From Cyathus striatus (taxonomy: Eukaryota > Basidiomycota > Agaricomycetes > Agaricales > Nidulariaceae), in contig JAOVFP010000019.1 of the NCBI GenBank assembly GCA_025738555.1, positions 1,426,001-1,490,000 of the forward strand: a stretch of 64,000 bases of DNA. The letters run 5' to 3'. The notes under the pieces are model-generated. The model worked only from the letters and a program-made list of their open reading frames with translations, did not search any database and was not told where the DNA came from. How positions within the stretch are numbered: the stretch's first letter is position 1; each line of letters opens with the position of its first letter. Shown piece after piece: positions 35,590 through 46,911 of this stretch. Both the position numbers and the translations under genes were made by a program.

Positions 35590-36824
35590 ATGAATTATCA
35601 AAGGTGATCATTGGATGTTATAATAGTGTATGATTGATATTAAAGGGCATATTGACTACTAATGAATACTAATGAATGTGGCAGTGATCATAAGTTATCA
35701 TGGTATGTTATCATAGTGTGTTATTGTGCATAATGACTACTAGTGAATACTAATGAATGTAGAACTGATCATGAGTGATCATGGTATGTTATAATAGTGT
35801 ATTATTGTGCATAATGACTACTAATGAATACTAATGAATGTAGAACTGATCATGAGTGATCATGGTATGTTATAATAGTGTAATATTGTGTGTAATGACT
35901 ATTATTGAATACTAATGAATGTGGAAGTGATCATGAGTGATCATGGTATGTTATAATAGTGTAATATTGTGTGTAATGACTACTAGTGAATACTAATGAA
36001 TGTGGAAGTGATCATGAGTGATCATGGTATGTTATAATAGTGTAATATTGTGTGTAATGACTACTAGTGAATACTAAGAATGTGGAAGTGATCATGAGTG
36101 ATCATGGTATGTTATAATAGTGTAATATTGTGTGTAATAACTACTTAGTGAATACTAATGAATGTGGAAGTGATCATGAGTGATCATGGTATGCTATAAT
36201 AGAGTATTATTGTTCATAACGACTACTAGTGAATGCTAATGAATGTGGAAGTGATCATGAGTGATCATGGTATGTTATAATAGTGTAATATTGTGTGTAA
36301 TGACTACTAGTGAATACTAATGAATGTGGCAGTGATCATGAGTGATCATGGTATGTTATAATAGTGTAATATTGTGCGTAATAACTACTAGTGAATAATA
36401 ATGAATGTGGAATTGATCATGAATGATCATGGTATGTTATAATAGTGTAATATTGTGCATAATGACTACTAGTGAATACTAATGAATGTGGAAGTGATCA
36501 TGAGTGATCATGGTATGTTATAATAGTGTAATATTGTGTGTAATGACTACTAGTGAATACTAAGAATGTGGAAGTGATCATGAGTGATCATGGTATGTTA
36601 TAATACTGTAATATTGTGCATAATAACTACTTAGTGAATACTAATGAATGTGGAAGTGATCATGAGTGATCATGGTATGTTATAATAGTGTATTATTGTT
36701 CATAATGACTACTAGTGAATGCTAATGAATGTGGAAGTGATCATGAGTGATCATGGTATGTTATAATGATGTAATATTGTGTGTAATGACTATTATTGAA
36801 TACTAATAAATGTGGAAGTGATCA
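35590..36824. repeat. Left 81-bp tandem array of the KDZ TIR
   Basis: About 15 copies of an 81-bp unit, measured between successive TCATGGTATGTTATAATAG anchors at 35941, 36022 and 36102. Each unit has two TGATCA palindromes a few bases apart (TGATCATGAGTGATCATGG) and an ACTAGTGAATACTAATGAA part. The array resumes at 37562-37900 after a nested insertion. Confidence 0.92.
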
Positions 36825-37561
36825 CTCACATGGTGGGCTTTTAGCTGTCCAGTTGCAGTTGTCCTTTGGCCTGTCATGCTACCTGTCATGTTCAGCCATC
36901 AGTCACAATGTCATGCATACTGAACCAGTTAGGAACATGTTGATCAAAGTCTCAGAAAAATCAAACTGACCCATGTGGTGTGCCGAGAATATATTCATAC
37001 AATAAAAGTTTGTTATGTACCATTGGAATATTATAAGCATTACTGTACACACATTTTAATGTTTTATATTCTTTATTATACCACTATTCTTCTTAAATGT
37101 AAAGATCTGTGCTACTTATTACTGCTGATTTGTGTAGTATATGCAAGAATTAATTAAAGTACCTTCTGTAGAACTCATCTTTCCCTTTGTGTCTTCACTT
37201 TGTTTAAAATTCATTCCCAATGAAGTCAATATAACTTAAAAGGCATGTCATATAAAATACTTCACAACTTCTCCTCAATAACACTGAAATGAAATTATTA
37301 CTAGATGATACTATACATAATTATAAATAAACTAGTAGGGATGAACACAGTGATGTCATTCTTTTCTAATAATAAACAGTTGCAGCATTGCATCATTTTT
37401 TAACAAGCCTACACAATTCAGCCTTTGTTCTAGATTAATTTGTAAGAAATCATGAGCCAGTTCAAAAGTTGTGACGAACACGTGTCTGATGCAGAACAGG
37501 ACATACAATAGGACAGGCCAAAAGACAACTCAAACAGGACAGCTAAAAGCCTGCCATGTCA
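36825..37561. mobile_element. MITE nested in left KDZ array
   Basis: Inverted ends CATGGTGGGCTTTTAGCTGTCC-like on the left, and ACATGGCAGGCTTTTAGCTG reverse-complemented on the right. TGATCA flanks it on both sides (36819-36824, 37562-37567), although TGATCA is also part of the array unit. 737 bp, AT-rich, no coding capacity. Confidence 0.65.
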
Positions 37562-37900
37562 TGATCATGGTATGTTATAATAGTATATTATTGTGCATAA
37601 TGACTGCTATTGAATACTAATGAATGTGAAAGTGATCATGAGTGATCATGATATGTTACAATAGTACATTATTGTGCATAATGACTACTAGTGAATATTT
37701 ATTAATGTGGAAGTGATCATGAGCAATCATGGTATGTTACAATAGTATATTCAGTTAAATGAAAGTATATAATGATTATTAATGAGTATGGGAGTGATTA
37801 TAAGTGATCATGATATATCTCAATGGTAACTTATAATGTGTAATGACTGATTATGGTATGTTTCAATGGTGTATTTATTGAAATGAAAAGGTGTAATTAC

Positions 37901-38435
37901 TATTAATAAATCACTATCACATCTTCTGACTCCTCTCAATATTCAGAACAATGTTTATCACATCTTCCAATGCCCCTGAGCATTGTTAACAGTGGTCTCA
38001 TACCACGTTCACATTTTCTGACTCCTTTTTGTATTCATAAATGTGGCTTCAGTTCTCTACCATGTCTTCTGACATCTCTTAGTGTTGACAACAGTGGTAT
38101 CAGTCCACCTTTACCTATCTAATCCCTTACTTGTGAAATCTTGGGTATTTTTAGCATGGGTACTATAGGTTGCAGGCAACCTGTGTGTTATTTTATATTT
38201 AAATGCAATGTGAATATAATTAACTTGAAGTATATGAATATAGGTCAAATATACTTTGTATTCAGAGATTCCAAGTCACACTTTTAATAACTATCTCATG
38301 GAGATAAAATTAATCAGTATGAACTAGTATGAAAACACAGTAATGAATGATAATGAAGTAGAATATATTGTTAGCTCAAGTTAAATGAATTATAATGAAA
38401 GTTTTAACAATGCAGATAGTATTATAATAATGCAG
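37901..38435. other. Spacer, nothing recognised
   Basis: AT-rich sequence between the end of the 81-bp array and the foldback block; no gene seen. Confidence 0.4.
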
Positions 38436-38439
38436 GATT

Positions 38440-39240
38440 TGTCAGAACAGATTTGATATTGTTCTAATAATGCTGAACACATTAGAATGAGGTGCGGTAA
38501 CTGGATGTGTTAAAATGAAGTCAGTGCCATTCTAACAATACTGAACTTGTCACAATGAAATTGTAGCAAGTTCAACATAATTAGAATGCTACTGACTTCG
38601 TTATAACGAACCCAATTCCGTTAGAACTATACTGACTTTGTTCTAAGGTGTTAAGCATCGTAAGCATGATTCTGAATTCATTAAACGAAGTCGGTATCGT
38701 TCCGATGACACTGTATTCGTTATAATAAGTTCAGCATCATTTAAACAATACTGATCCTACCAGAACGAAGTTGGAACGAAGTCAGTATCGTTCTGACGAC
38801 GCTGAATTTATTATAATAAGTTCGGCATCGTTTAATTCAAATTTATGAAAACGATACCAGCTTTGTTATAACGAGTTCAGCATTGTTAGAATTATAGCAA
38901 TGTCATTCTAATGAATTTAGAATTATTTTAACGATACAAACTTTTTTTAATGAGGTCAGTATCGTTTAAATGATGCTGAACTCGCTATAACGAATTCAGC
39001 ATCGTTAGAATGAAGCTGGTATCATTCTAACAAAGTCAGTATCGTTTAATTCAGCGTCATCAGAACGATGCTGAATTCGTTATAGCGAGTTCAGCATCAT
39101 TTAAACGATACTGACCTCATTAAAACAAAGCTTGTATCGTTAAAATAATTTTGAATTCATTAGAATGACATTGCTATAATTCTAACGATGCTGAACTCGT
39201 TATAACAAAGCTGGTATCGTTATCATAAATATGAATTCAC
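38440..39240. repeat. Foldback block of CAGTATCGTT / GTTATAACGA units
   Basis: Dozens of short units such as GTTCAGCATCGTT, GTCAGTATCGTT and GTTATAACGA occur in both orientations. The right part is a large inverted repeat with arms at about 38834-39014 and 39056-39237, nearly perfect over about 180 nt, around a 40-nt centre. No coding capacity. Confidence 0.8.
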
Positions 39241-39904
39241 TAGAATGAAGTTGCTATTATAACTAATGTATTGCTGAACCCCGAGGGCCCAACAAATTAC
39301 ATAACTTAAACCTCATCACAGTAGTTCAATACCACTTACATTGTATGCATTTATATATGTTGCTACCAAGTTTAGTGTCACACATTTTTGAACCCCCCGT
39401 TTGTGGGTTTGCATGGGTCACGGGTCGGCCACTGTTCCATCAATTATTAACCCATATGCAAAGTAACTGTTCATCAGAATACCTCATTATTGATTAATGT
39501 ATAGAACTCAATAATGGTACCGGTAAATATTATAACTAGGCAACAAATTCACGTTAAGAAGTATTTATGAATATAAACAAATAGAACCATAGGCATAAGG
39601 GGAATTAAAACGAACATACGTTCAGCGGTATAAATGTTTGAGCATAGCATCAAGGACTGATGGAACAATAATGAATTAAAATGACCATATCACAGGCCGT
39701 CTAAATGTAATGGAAGAAAATGATATAAGAGTGTAAAAAGCGAAATTAAAGAGATTAAATGCTGTATTGAGGCGATAAAGCAAGCAGAATGAATTTAAAA
39801 AATGTTAAAGAACATAGAATACCAATATATGTGCGTCAATCAGCATAAAGTTGCAGAGCGCTCTTATTTGCGCTTACTTCCTTCCACTAGTAGCAATTTA
39901 TAAG

Positions 39905-42560
39905 TTACAAACTGAAAGACAGTTATGTACAGTAATTTTTACGTACCGTTTCTTTGGCCTCGCTGAGTCACTGCTGCCATCTAAGCAATGCTTAGCCCCA
40001 ACAATAACAGGAACCAATTGAACCGAGTTGACTTGTTGAAAGACCCAGGTTACATCATCAACAGCATTCCAAAGGTTCGCCTCTGATGCATCCGGTTCAC
40101 GCTGAATTGCTTTAATCCACCAGGACAGCGACATGACGATACAGCATAGACCTAACGGACCCCACGGAACAATTGCTCCCATCCATTGTTGACTGATGGC
40201 AAAATCCTGGTAAGGTTACCGTCATCTGCAATACGCCATTGAGGTTGAATTGAAGACCACCATGTGGTCCAAGTGTTACCGAACATTGCTGCCGTCACAG
40301 GTGGTATCGCCTTCGTGCTTCGGTGATTCTTGATCCACCACCCAATCTCCTTTGGGCGATTTTTAGTGGGGAATGCCTGTCATATATTATTAAATTCAGT
40401 TCATAAATTATGTATCGCAGTTAAATGAAGACTTACACTTGTATCAGGGTTTTTCAGCTCAAACCTTTTCCATTCCGTAACAAGGGCCATCCAACGTGCA
40501 TCTGACGATACATTACACAGGTATTCCATATATTTATTTGCGTGGTCAGGCAAGGAACTATTGTCGACATTTCCAGCTGAGGTGTACATTAAGTTATACA
40601 ACCTAACACGTTATGAATAGACATGCTCACCCTGAGACGGCTCCATCCTCGCTTCAAGATCTGATACTTCTTTACTCTGAGTGGATGAACACGCCGTTGC
40701 ACTTGAGAATAGAGTTAGAACGAATATGATCAATGGAGCAGGATTGAATATTACTTACTTATGTACTTGACTTCCAAGCACCGGGCTTGATCTACATACA
40801 ACAAAGAAAAGCTTATGAGCACTTGGACTTAAAGTCAATGGAAGAAAACAAACTATACATACGTTTCAATGGACGCTCCTTCGTTATCAGAATTTCCTGT
40901 CATATGAAGTTGAATGTCACCATTCGTAATAGCACCATTCGAACCCCCACTGCCGGCATGACTTGTCGACACATCACTGATTCCTGTATTATTGTGTGCA
41001 GGGCTCGATGTCTGTGGGATGTTACTGGTAGATTATGCACAAAGTCAGGTAGTGTACAATAGCACGATAAATATTACACCTTACCTACACCCCCCAGTAG
41101 AATTGCTTCGCAGGCGTCCAGACTTACGTACTGTGGCAACAGATTTCGAAGTTTTTTTTGACTTCCTGGTTCGTGTATTCTTTCTGTTGAGACTTGGTGG
41201 TTGATTCGGGTCGTTAGCTATAGATTCCTTCAGCTGAGTGACGAAGTCAGCATGCCTGGCACGGCCTTCAGAAGGGGAAACATTGACTTTTTGAACCGGT
41301 GGCGGCGTGGGTTCCTGCTCTGGGGCTGGGCTCCCAGCGTGGGGCTCCTCGTTGTTCCCATCGTCGTGCACTCCTCCCCTGTTCTCCAATCCCTCGCCTT
41401 CGGCTCTACCAGTCTGTTTCTCAGAGCCTGGGGTAACCGAGCGCTTTGGATCCTCGGCAAGACTTCGTGAAATGCACTCATCTTCAGCTATAGTCTATTG
41501 ATCAGCTCATGCTACGACGACAAGACATAAAAGGGGAATTACACTTACAGAAACACCCGAAAAGAAAATCTTCAAACTTATTAGTGATACTTTCTTCAAA
41601 TTGCTTACCCCCATCCATGACTCCCAAGTGTCTCCGTTCTTATTCTTGCCATAGTGAACACTATCAAGTGAATGTTGACATGGTTGAGCGACTCGTAATA
41701 TTTGACCGAAATCGATATACTTACATTACACTTTCCATCTTCCCACCTCGACAAGGACGCGGTCCTCCTCCAAAGACAGTAAATTTCCAGCCAGTATATT
41801 CTGAAAGCCTGGAGAGCACTTTCCCAACTGTCGCAGAGAGCTTTGCAATTGAACTAAATAGTTAGTGTAAGTGCTACAGTTATATGACATATTTGATAGC
41901 GGATACAATTACTCACTTCTCGTAGCCTATGTTGCGATTCTCCTCAGTGTCTGTCTCAGGATTGAAACTACCTTTGCGCTGCTTAGCGTGAAGCTCCTGC
42001 ACCTCTTCCCTAATGTCCTCGTCTTCTTCATCGTATAGACTTTGTATGAGTTCGTTCTCAAGTTCAAATCGTGTTTTGTCCGCCTCAACGCCTGTGGGTA
42101 ATGACGATAGGTATGCTTCCCAATGAATTTCCAGGAGCGGCTCGAGATAATCATGGTACAAGCTATGATAAACCTGCCACTGTTGTAACGTCGGTTTCGC
42201 AGTAGTCCTAGGCCGGAGGTCAAGAATACCCCGCATTACAGTGTTGGATCTGCGGGTGTTGTTGCTGAACCACCTGTACAATTGCTACGGTAGCGTAAGT
42301 TGTAACTTGATATGTAGCGGAGATCCCCTAAAACATACCTTACATCGTTTCTTCCACTTCTCAGACTTCGCGTTCATACCCCACATGACCTTGTCCTTCT
42401 TGGTAGGTTTAGGAAGGCCCCAAACCTGCGCGTACTCGTTGTATAAGCTTGCGAGCCATGCTGTTATTTTCTGGCCCTTCCCGGTCTCCTTAGCATCGAG
42501 ATACTCTGGAATTTTCGCGCTGAGCCATTTCTTCTGCTCCTTCGTTGCCCATGAACGCAT
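39905..42560 (-). CDS. Carried multi-exon gene, uncharacterised Agaricomycete family
   Basis: Minus strand, ATG 42560, stop 39907-39905. Exon 1 (42560-42339) begins MRSWATKEQKKWLSAKIPEY. Exon 2 (42284-41917) has RWFSNNTRRSN, MRGILDLRPRT and YDEEDEDIREEVQELHAKQR. Exon 3 from 41853 has EYTGWKFTVFGGGPRP. An exon at 41494-41085 is low-complexity and basic (TRKSKKTSKSVATVRKSGR). Later exons have CNVSSDARWMALVTEWKRFE, WWIKNHRSTKAIPPV and NAVDDVTWVFQQV. It resembles, from memory, a large Agaricomycete family with an N-terminal WATKEQ...EYLDA start and a TGW..F..GGP core; its function is unknown to me. A one-base shift near 40222 breaks the last long exon, through decay or sequence error. It lies wholly inside the KDZ element, so it moves with it. 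Confidence 0.65.
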
Positions 42561-42599
42561 ATCAGTTGACAAGTTTGAAGTGTAGAGGTCCTAAATAAA

Positions 42600-45500
42600 G
42601 AAATTGAATGCGAGTCGTCAAACGTCCGTTCGACTGAGGAGTCCTAAGGTGTCCAAAAGGGGAATTAGTAATGATGGTATGTCGGCGGGAACGTAACAAG
42701 AGACACAAACTTCGAAATGAAGTTCAAGCGCAAAGACTTGACAAATTTTCAAAAACGAAACGGTGAAATGGAAGTTGAGAGCGCTGACAATACCCTGAAG
42801 ACAGAAATGGAGACTCAAAGCCTGAGTGCGAGAGGGGAAAATTAATTGGGTTGGGTGGAAGTAGATAATAGGTTTGTATAAAAATTGGAATAAAGAAGTT
42901 ACTTAACGAGGAATGGTCGAAACGGCGGGGGTTATTCGTGTTTGAGATCGTAGATTTTGAGGAGAATATGGTAAAGTACGAAACATAGAGCGTGGCGATG
43001 AATTAGGAGAAAATTTCAAGAATAAAACTTGGGGGAGGGACACTTGAGGCGATGACACGACCTCTGGTAAAGCTCATTGTGCATTCAGTAGCACTTGGTA
43101 GTGTGCAGTACCGACGATCTTGAGTTCTTGATGCATAATTACGACAAGCGTTGCGATGAATTAGGATAAAATTTGAAAAATGAAACTTGAGGGAGGGAAA
43201 CTTGAGGCAATGACGCGACCTCTGGTAAAGCTAATTGCACATTCAGTAGCACTTGGTAGTGTGCAATACTGACGATCTTGAGTTCTTGATGTGTAATTGC
43301 GGCGTTCGTGGCGATGTGGAAGTGTCGGCGTTGGAGGGAACTGGTGGGAGAGCTTGATTGAGAGGGGAAGAGCAAACACGAATAACGCGTTGATGTGTGC
43401 ACGGCTAGATTTGATAGCGCTATCTTTTGAGATAATGATCACGTAACTTCAACCACGGTGGATATGATTGCAGGAGGTACATACAAAACCAGACGAGCAC
43501 ACATGAAGCACAGTACTTATCACTACGAGGATGGGTCAAACACAAACCTTCATTGCAGAGAATGATATTTAATATACCTATAATTACCAATACAAATATA
43601 AATGTCAATCTGAATTAAGGCTCAAACCAATGGTCAGGTATTCAATAATACGGCACCATTCCACTGCGTATCACTATGGTAAATACATCAATTTCTCAAA
43701 GACAGCTGTATCTTAGTGTACATTTTAAGTATTCAAGAGCTGTGAAGAGGCTGGCTGGTTCGGATGCCAAGTTATCTTAATGACCGGAGATAACTACAAA
43801 TTACTAGTATTTCCTCAGTACATTTTACCATCGTAAGTTTCTCCTTAGTGCTTTTTCTATTTGCAATGTTTAATAACATGAGGACGAAGATGCCAGCCAC
43901 TGATACTGCGGACACGTCGATATCTGGTTTTCTGACAGCAGACATAAGAGGTGAGAATGCCGTGGTACTCAGTTCATCGTACGTATGTAGTACAACCCAC
44001 AAAAACCTTGTTGTCTACGAGAAATCTTTCATCACTGACGAAATGATCTGACTCAGTTCCAGTGTAACCCACAGATCAGGAGGTTTGAAGCCAAGTCTTC
44101 CGGGTACACTGACATAAACAACAGGAAAGTTGGATTGTATCTATATTTTTCGATATTAAGATCAACTGGGCCTACTAACAAAGTCAGACTTTTACCACCG
44201 ACGATAGGTTAAATCTTACCCATCAATAGCATATAACGTTGTCATGGAGTAGGAGAGAACTAACAGCCTCCTTATTGTTTGAGAAGATTATGTATACTTC
44301 TTGGTTTCACAGGGGTTTAATTAGAATCCGCTCAGCCATAGAGATAAAGAAGATGCATAATAGCATCTGAAACCCTAGCACCACTGTTGCAATTAGAATA
44401 TGAGAAAACTTCCATAGTTGAAGCCTCGAGGACAGGATCAAGAAGATCACCTCATCAGATTGTTGCTGTGAACCAAGCTATGAATTATGATAATATAAGT
44501 TCTGTAGAAATGAACCGCAAGGATAGGCGCTGAACCAGGCTTGAGCATGTAAGAGATCGTGAAGCAGTACATTGGTCGCGGTTATGACGGAGAAAAGGAA
44601 ATGAACGAAGCATTGCATGATGAATAGTTAATTATATAAACACGAGTGCCTTAACAGCGCTGAGCATTGAACAACAAGCCTCCATGGTAATTAATTAGCC
44701 TGTGGACATGGTAGAAAGGCGAGTGGAGGGCCTGCTTATGAGGGTTGCATATTGGGGAATGAAGAGCCCCTACAAGAAGAGTCCACAATTTTCAAAGTTG
44801 TTTATGGTCTCATGTTGCCGACTTAGGGGAAAAGAGTTAGAGACGCGACGATGTTTGAATGTCATACCATTTACTGAGTGGGAGGGACGAAATGCGACAC
44901 ATTACACATTGATAATTACACTTACACATTGATTTTTACACGTACACACAGATTTCCACACATACACATTGGCCCCACACATCACATTAGTTTCGGCACA
45001 TACACATCGTTGTTTTGGTGTCCAATCCGACACTCTTGCATGAGAAGAAAGGTAGGTATAGCTGTAGGGAGGCGCCTGCCTTGCGAAGGTTAGGCGTCTC
45101 AGCACCGCCAAGAGAGATGATGATATTGGCTAGGCACCGATTAACGATACAAATAAAAGTAAGGAAGGATGAAAGGTGAAAAAGAGAACAAAGGAATGAA
45201 TATAAGATAAGTAAAATAAAGAGACGGACTGCCAGGGTGCGTCAAAACCCTCATGTGAGAAAACCCTTTGGGAAAAAACTAACAATCATAGGGAAAAAGC
45301 TACCGGCAGTACGAAAGATATGATTTAGGGAAAGGGATGGGTGGGTAGCGAAAATTAGTTAAGTAATAATAGTGCTTGAAATACAGTAGATAGAGCTAGT
45401 GCTGGTGCAGGAGGGAGGAGGAATCAGTAACGACAGGGGGAAGCCATCGAGAATGTACCTGGTGCAGGAGGGGAGGAGGAATGCGGATTGTCATATTCCT

Positions 45501-46800
45501 TTGCTCTCCTTGTACCAATTTTTCAGCAGGCTCCAACGAAGCTACGCTTAGTCGTACGACTGAATAGAACGAGATCGAGTAGAGTCATTGTGAGTCATGA
45601 ACCTCGATGTAGAGGTCATAATGAGGAACTCACACATAATGATCCACATCTGTGCCGGCCACCTGTGAAGCAGCAGTGCTTCACGGCCCAAACACTACAG
45701 CGCTACTGATCCTAGTATTTGCATTGGTGTAATAACGAATAATAAATTGCACCTATATAATGGGCAGTGAGTGGGTATGAGGAAAGCAGGGTGTAGGAGG
45801 GACATGCAATGGCGCGAGTGAGGTGCGTAGAATAAAGGGCATGGATCCAGACAGCGCAGATGTTAGTGGTGCAGAGATGGGTGCAGACCTGGAGAATGAT
45901 AAGGTTAGCTAAGGTGTGAGACGGGAGTGTGTGTGGGACAGATAGACTCCCCTTCATCATTACGAGTTCTCACCAAAATCATACTCGCAGTTCACAGGGT
46001 CCAGCATTGAAACTGCACGCAGGAAGGGTTAGGGTGGATGTGTTTGAGGGTGGATCATTGATAAAAAGTGAGTGAATTGGGCAAATTGGGGTACTGGTAT
46101 GTCGATTCATGCGCCGTGATACCTGTGTGTTTTCGATAGTGAGGGTGTAAATACAGAGAAGAAGCATACCTTCGAATGCGTGGCATTGCAACTGCCTGAT
46201 CAAGAGCATAACAAGCGGCTATCGCATTGTGTCTAGTCTCATCGATTAGAGGAACTTCGAATGCTGTGTTTGAATGCATGGCTTGTGCATGGCGTTGATC
46301 CTCGTATGGGCATTGTGTCTGGTCATGCTGGTTGTAGAACCTTCAAATGGTACACAGCATTGAGAGATGGTGGAGACGATGGTGTGCCTTGGGATGTCGG
46401 AGATGTACAGGGATCATAAGCTTCAAGTAGTATGAGGGAGGAAGGAACATGTGTATGTGGCAGCAGGAATACAAGGGAGGAAGGGACACGACATGTGTAC
46501 ATGGCAGTGCATCAGCAGGTCTCGGTAGTGCGATCACCGATGACATCGATGACACGTACTGACAGGTTGTATGAACAGCAATATCACACCCTTCGCTTCT
46601 AACACAAATACTAGGGCTAAAGGGATATGACACACGTACATAGCAGTACAACCACAGGTCTCAGGTGGTGCAATTGCCGATGACATGTACTGACAGGTTG
46701 TACACACAGTAATACCGCACTCTTCCATTCTTCGATTAATTAGATCTAGCTTATCATTGATCGAGTTGAGATCAACTGCATGTCTTGCGCATGTGCGACA
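42600..46800. other. Gene-poor interior of KDZ element
   Basis: No gene recognised. Visible structure: a 158-bp tandem duplication (42995-43152 and 43153-43310), similarity of 43000-43442 (reverse) to the MITE at 31152-31715, CACATTACACATTG low-complexity at 44900-44990, a short duplicated GGTGCAGGAGGGAGGAGGA at about 45402 and 45460, and a roughly 140-bp imperfect tandem duplication at 46480-46730. Confidence 0.45.
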
Positions 46801-46812
46801 CTGACCATTAAA

Positions 46813-46821
46813 TATATAAAA
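46813..46821 (+). promoter_or_regulatory. TATA-like box upstream of KDZ transposase
   Basis: TATATAAAA lies about 95 bp before the ATG of the transposase, in a suitable place for a core promoter. The exact start of transcription cannot be seen. Confidence 0.35.
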
Positions 46822-46911
46822 ATGTGTATACATCTTCTCATATCATACACTTTTACACTCTTCAGCATTCATTCGTACCTCCTCACTTATCATCTACTCA
46901 GCAAAAGTCAA

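Noticed and set aside
41201..41501. Plus-strand frames at 41.2-41.5 kb
   Set aside because: Antisense of the low-complexity exon of the minus-strand carried gene, whose splice sites and frame are consistent.
46055..46833. Minus-strand frames with Cys and His pairs
   Set aside because: Created by an imperfect tandem duplication upstream of the transposase; no consistent zinc-binding pattern.
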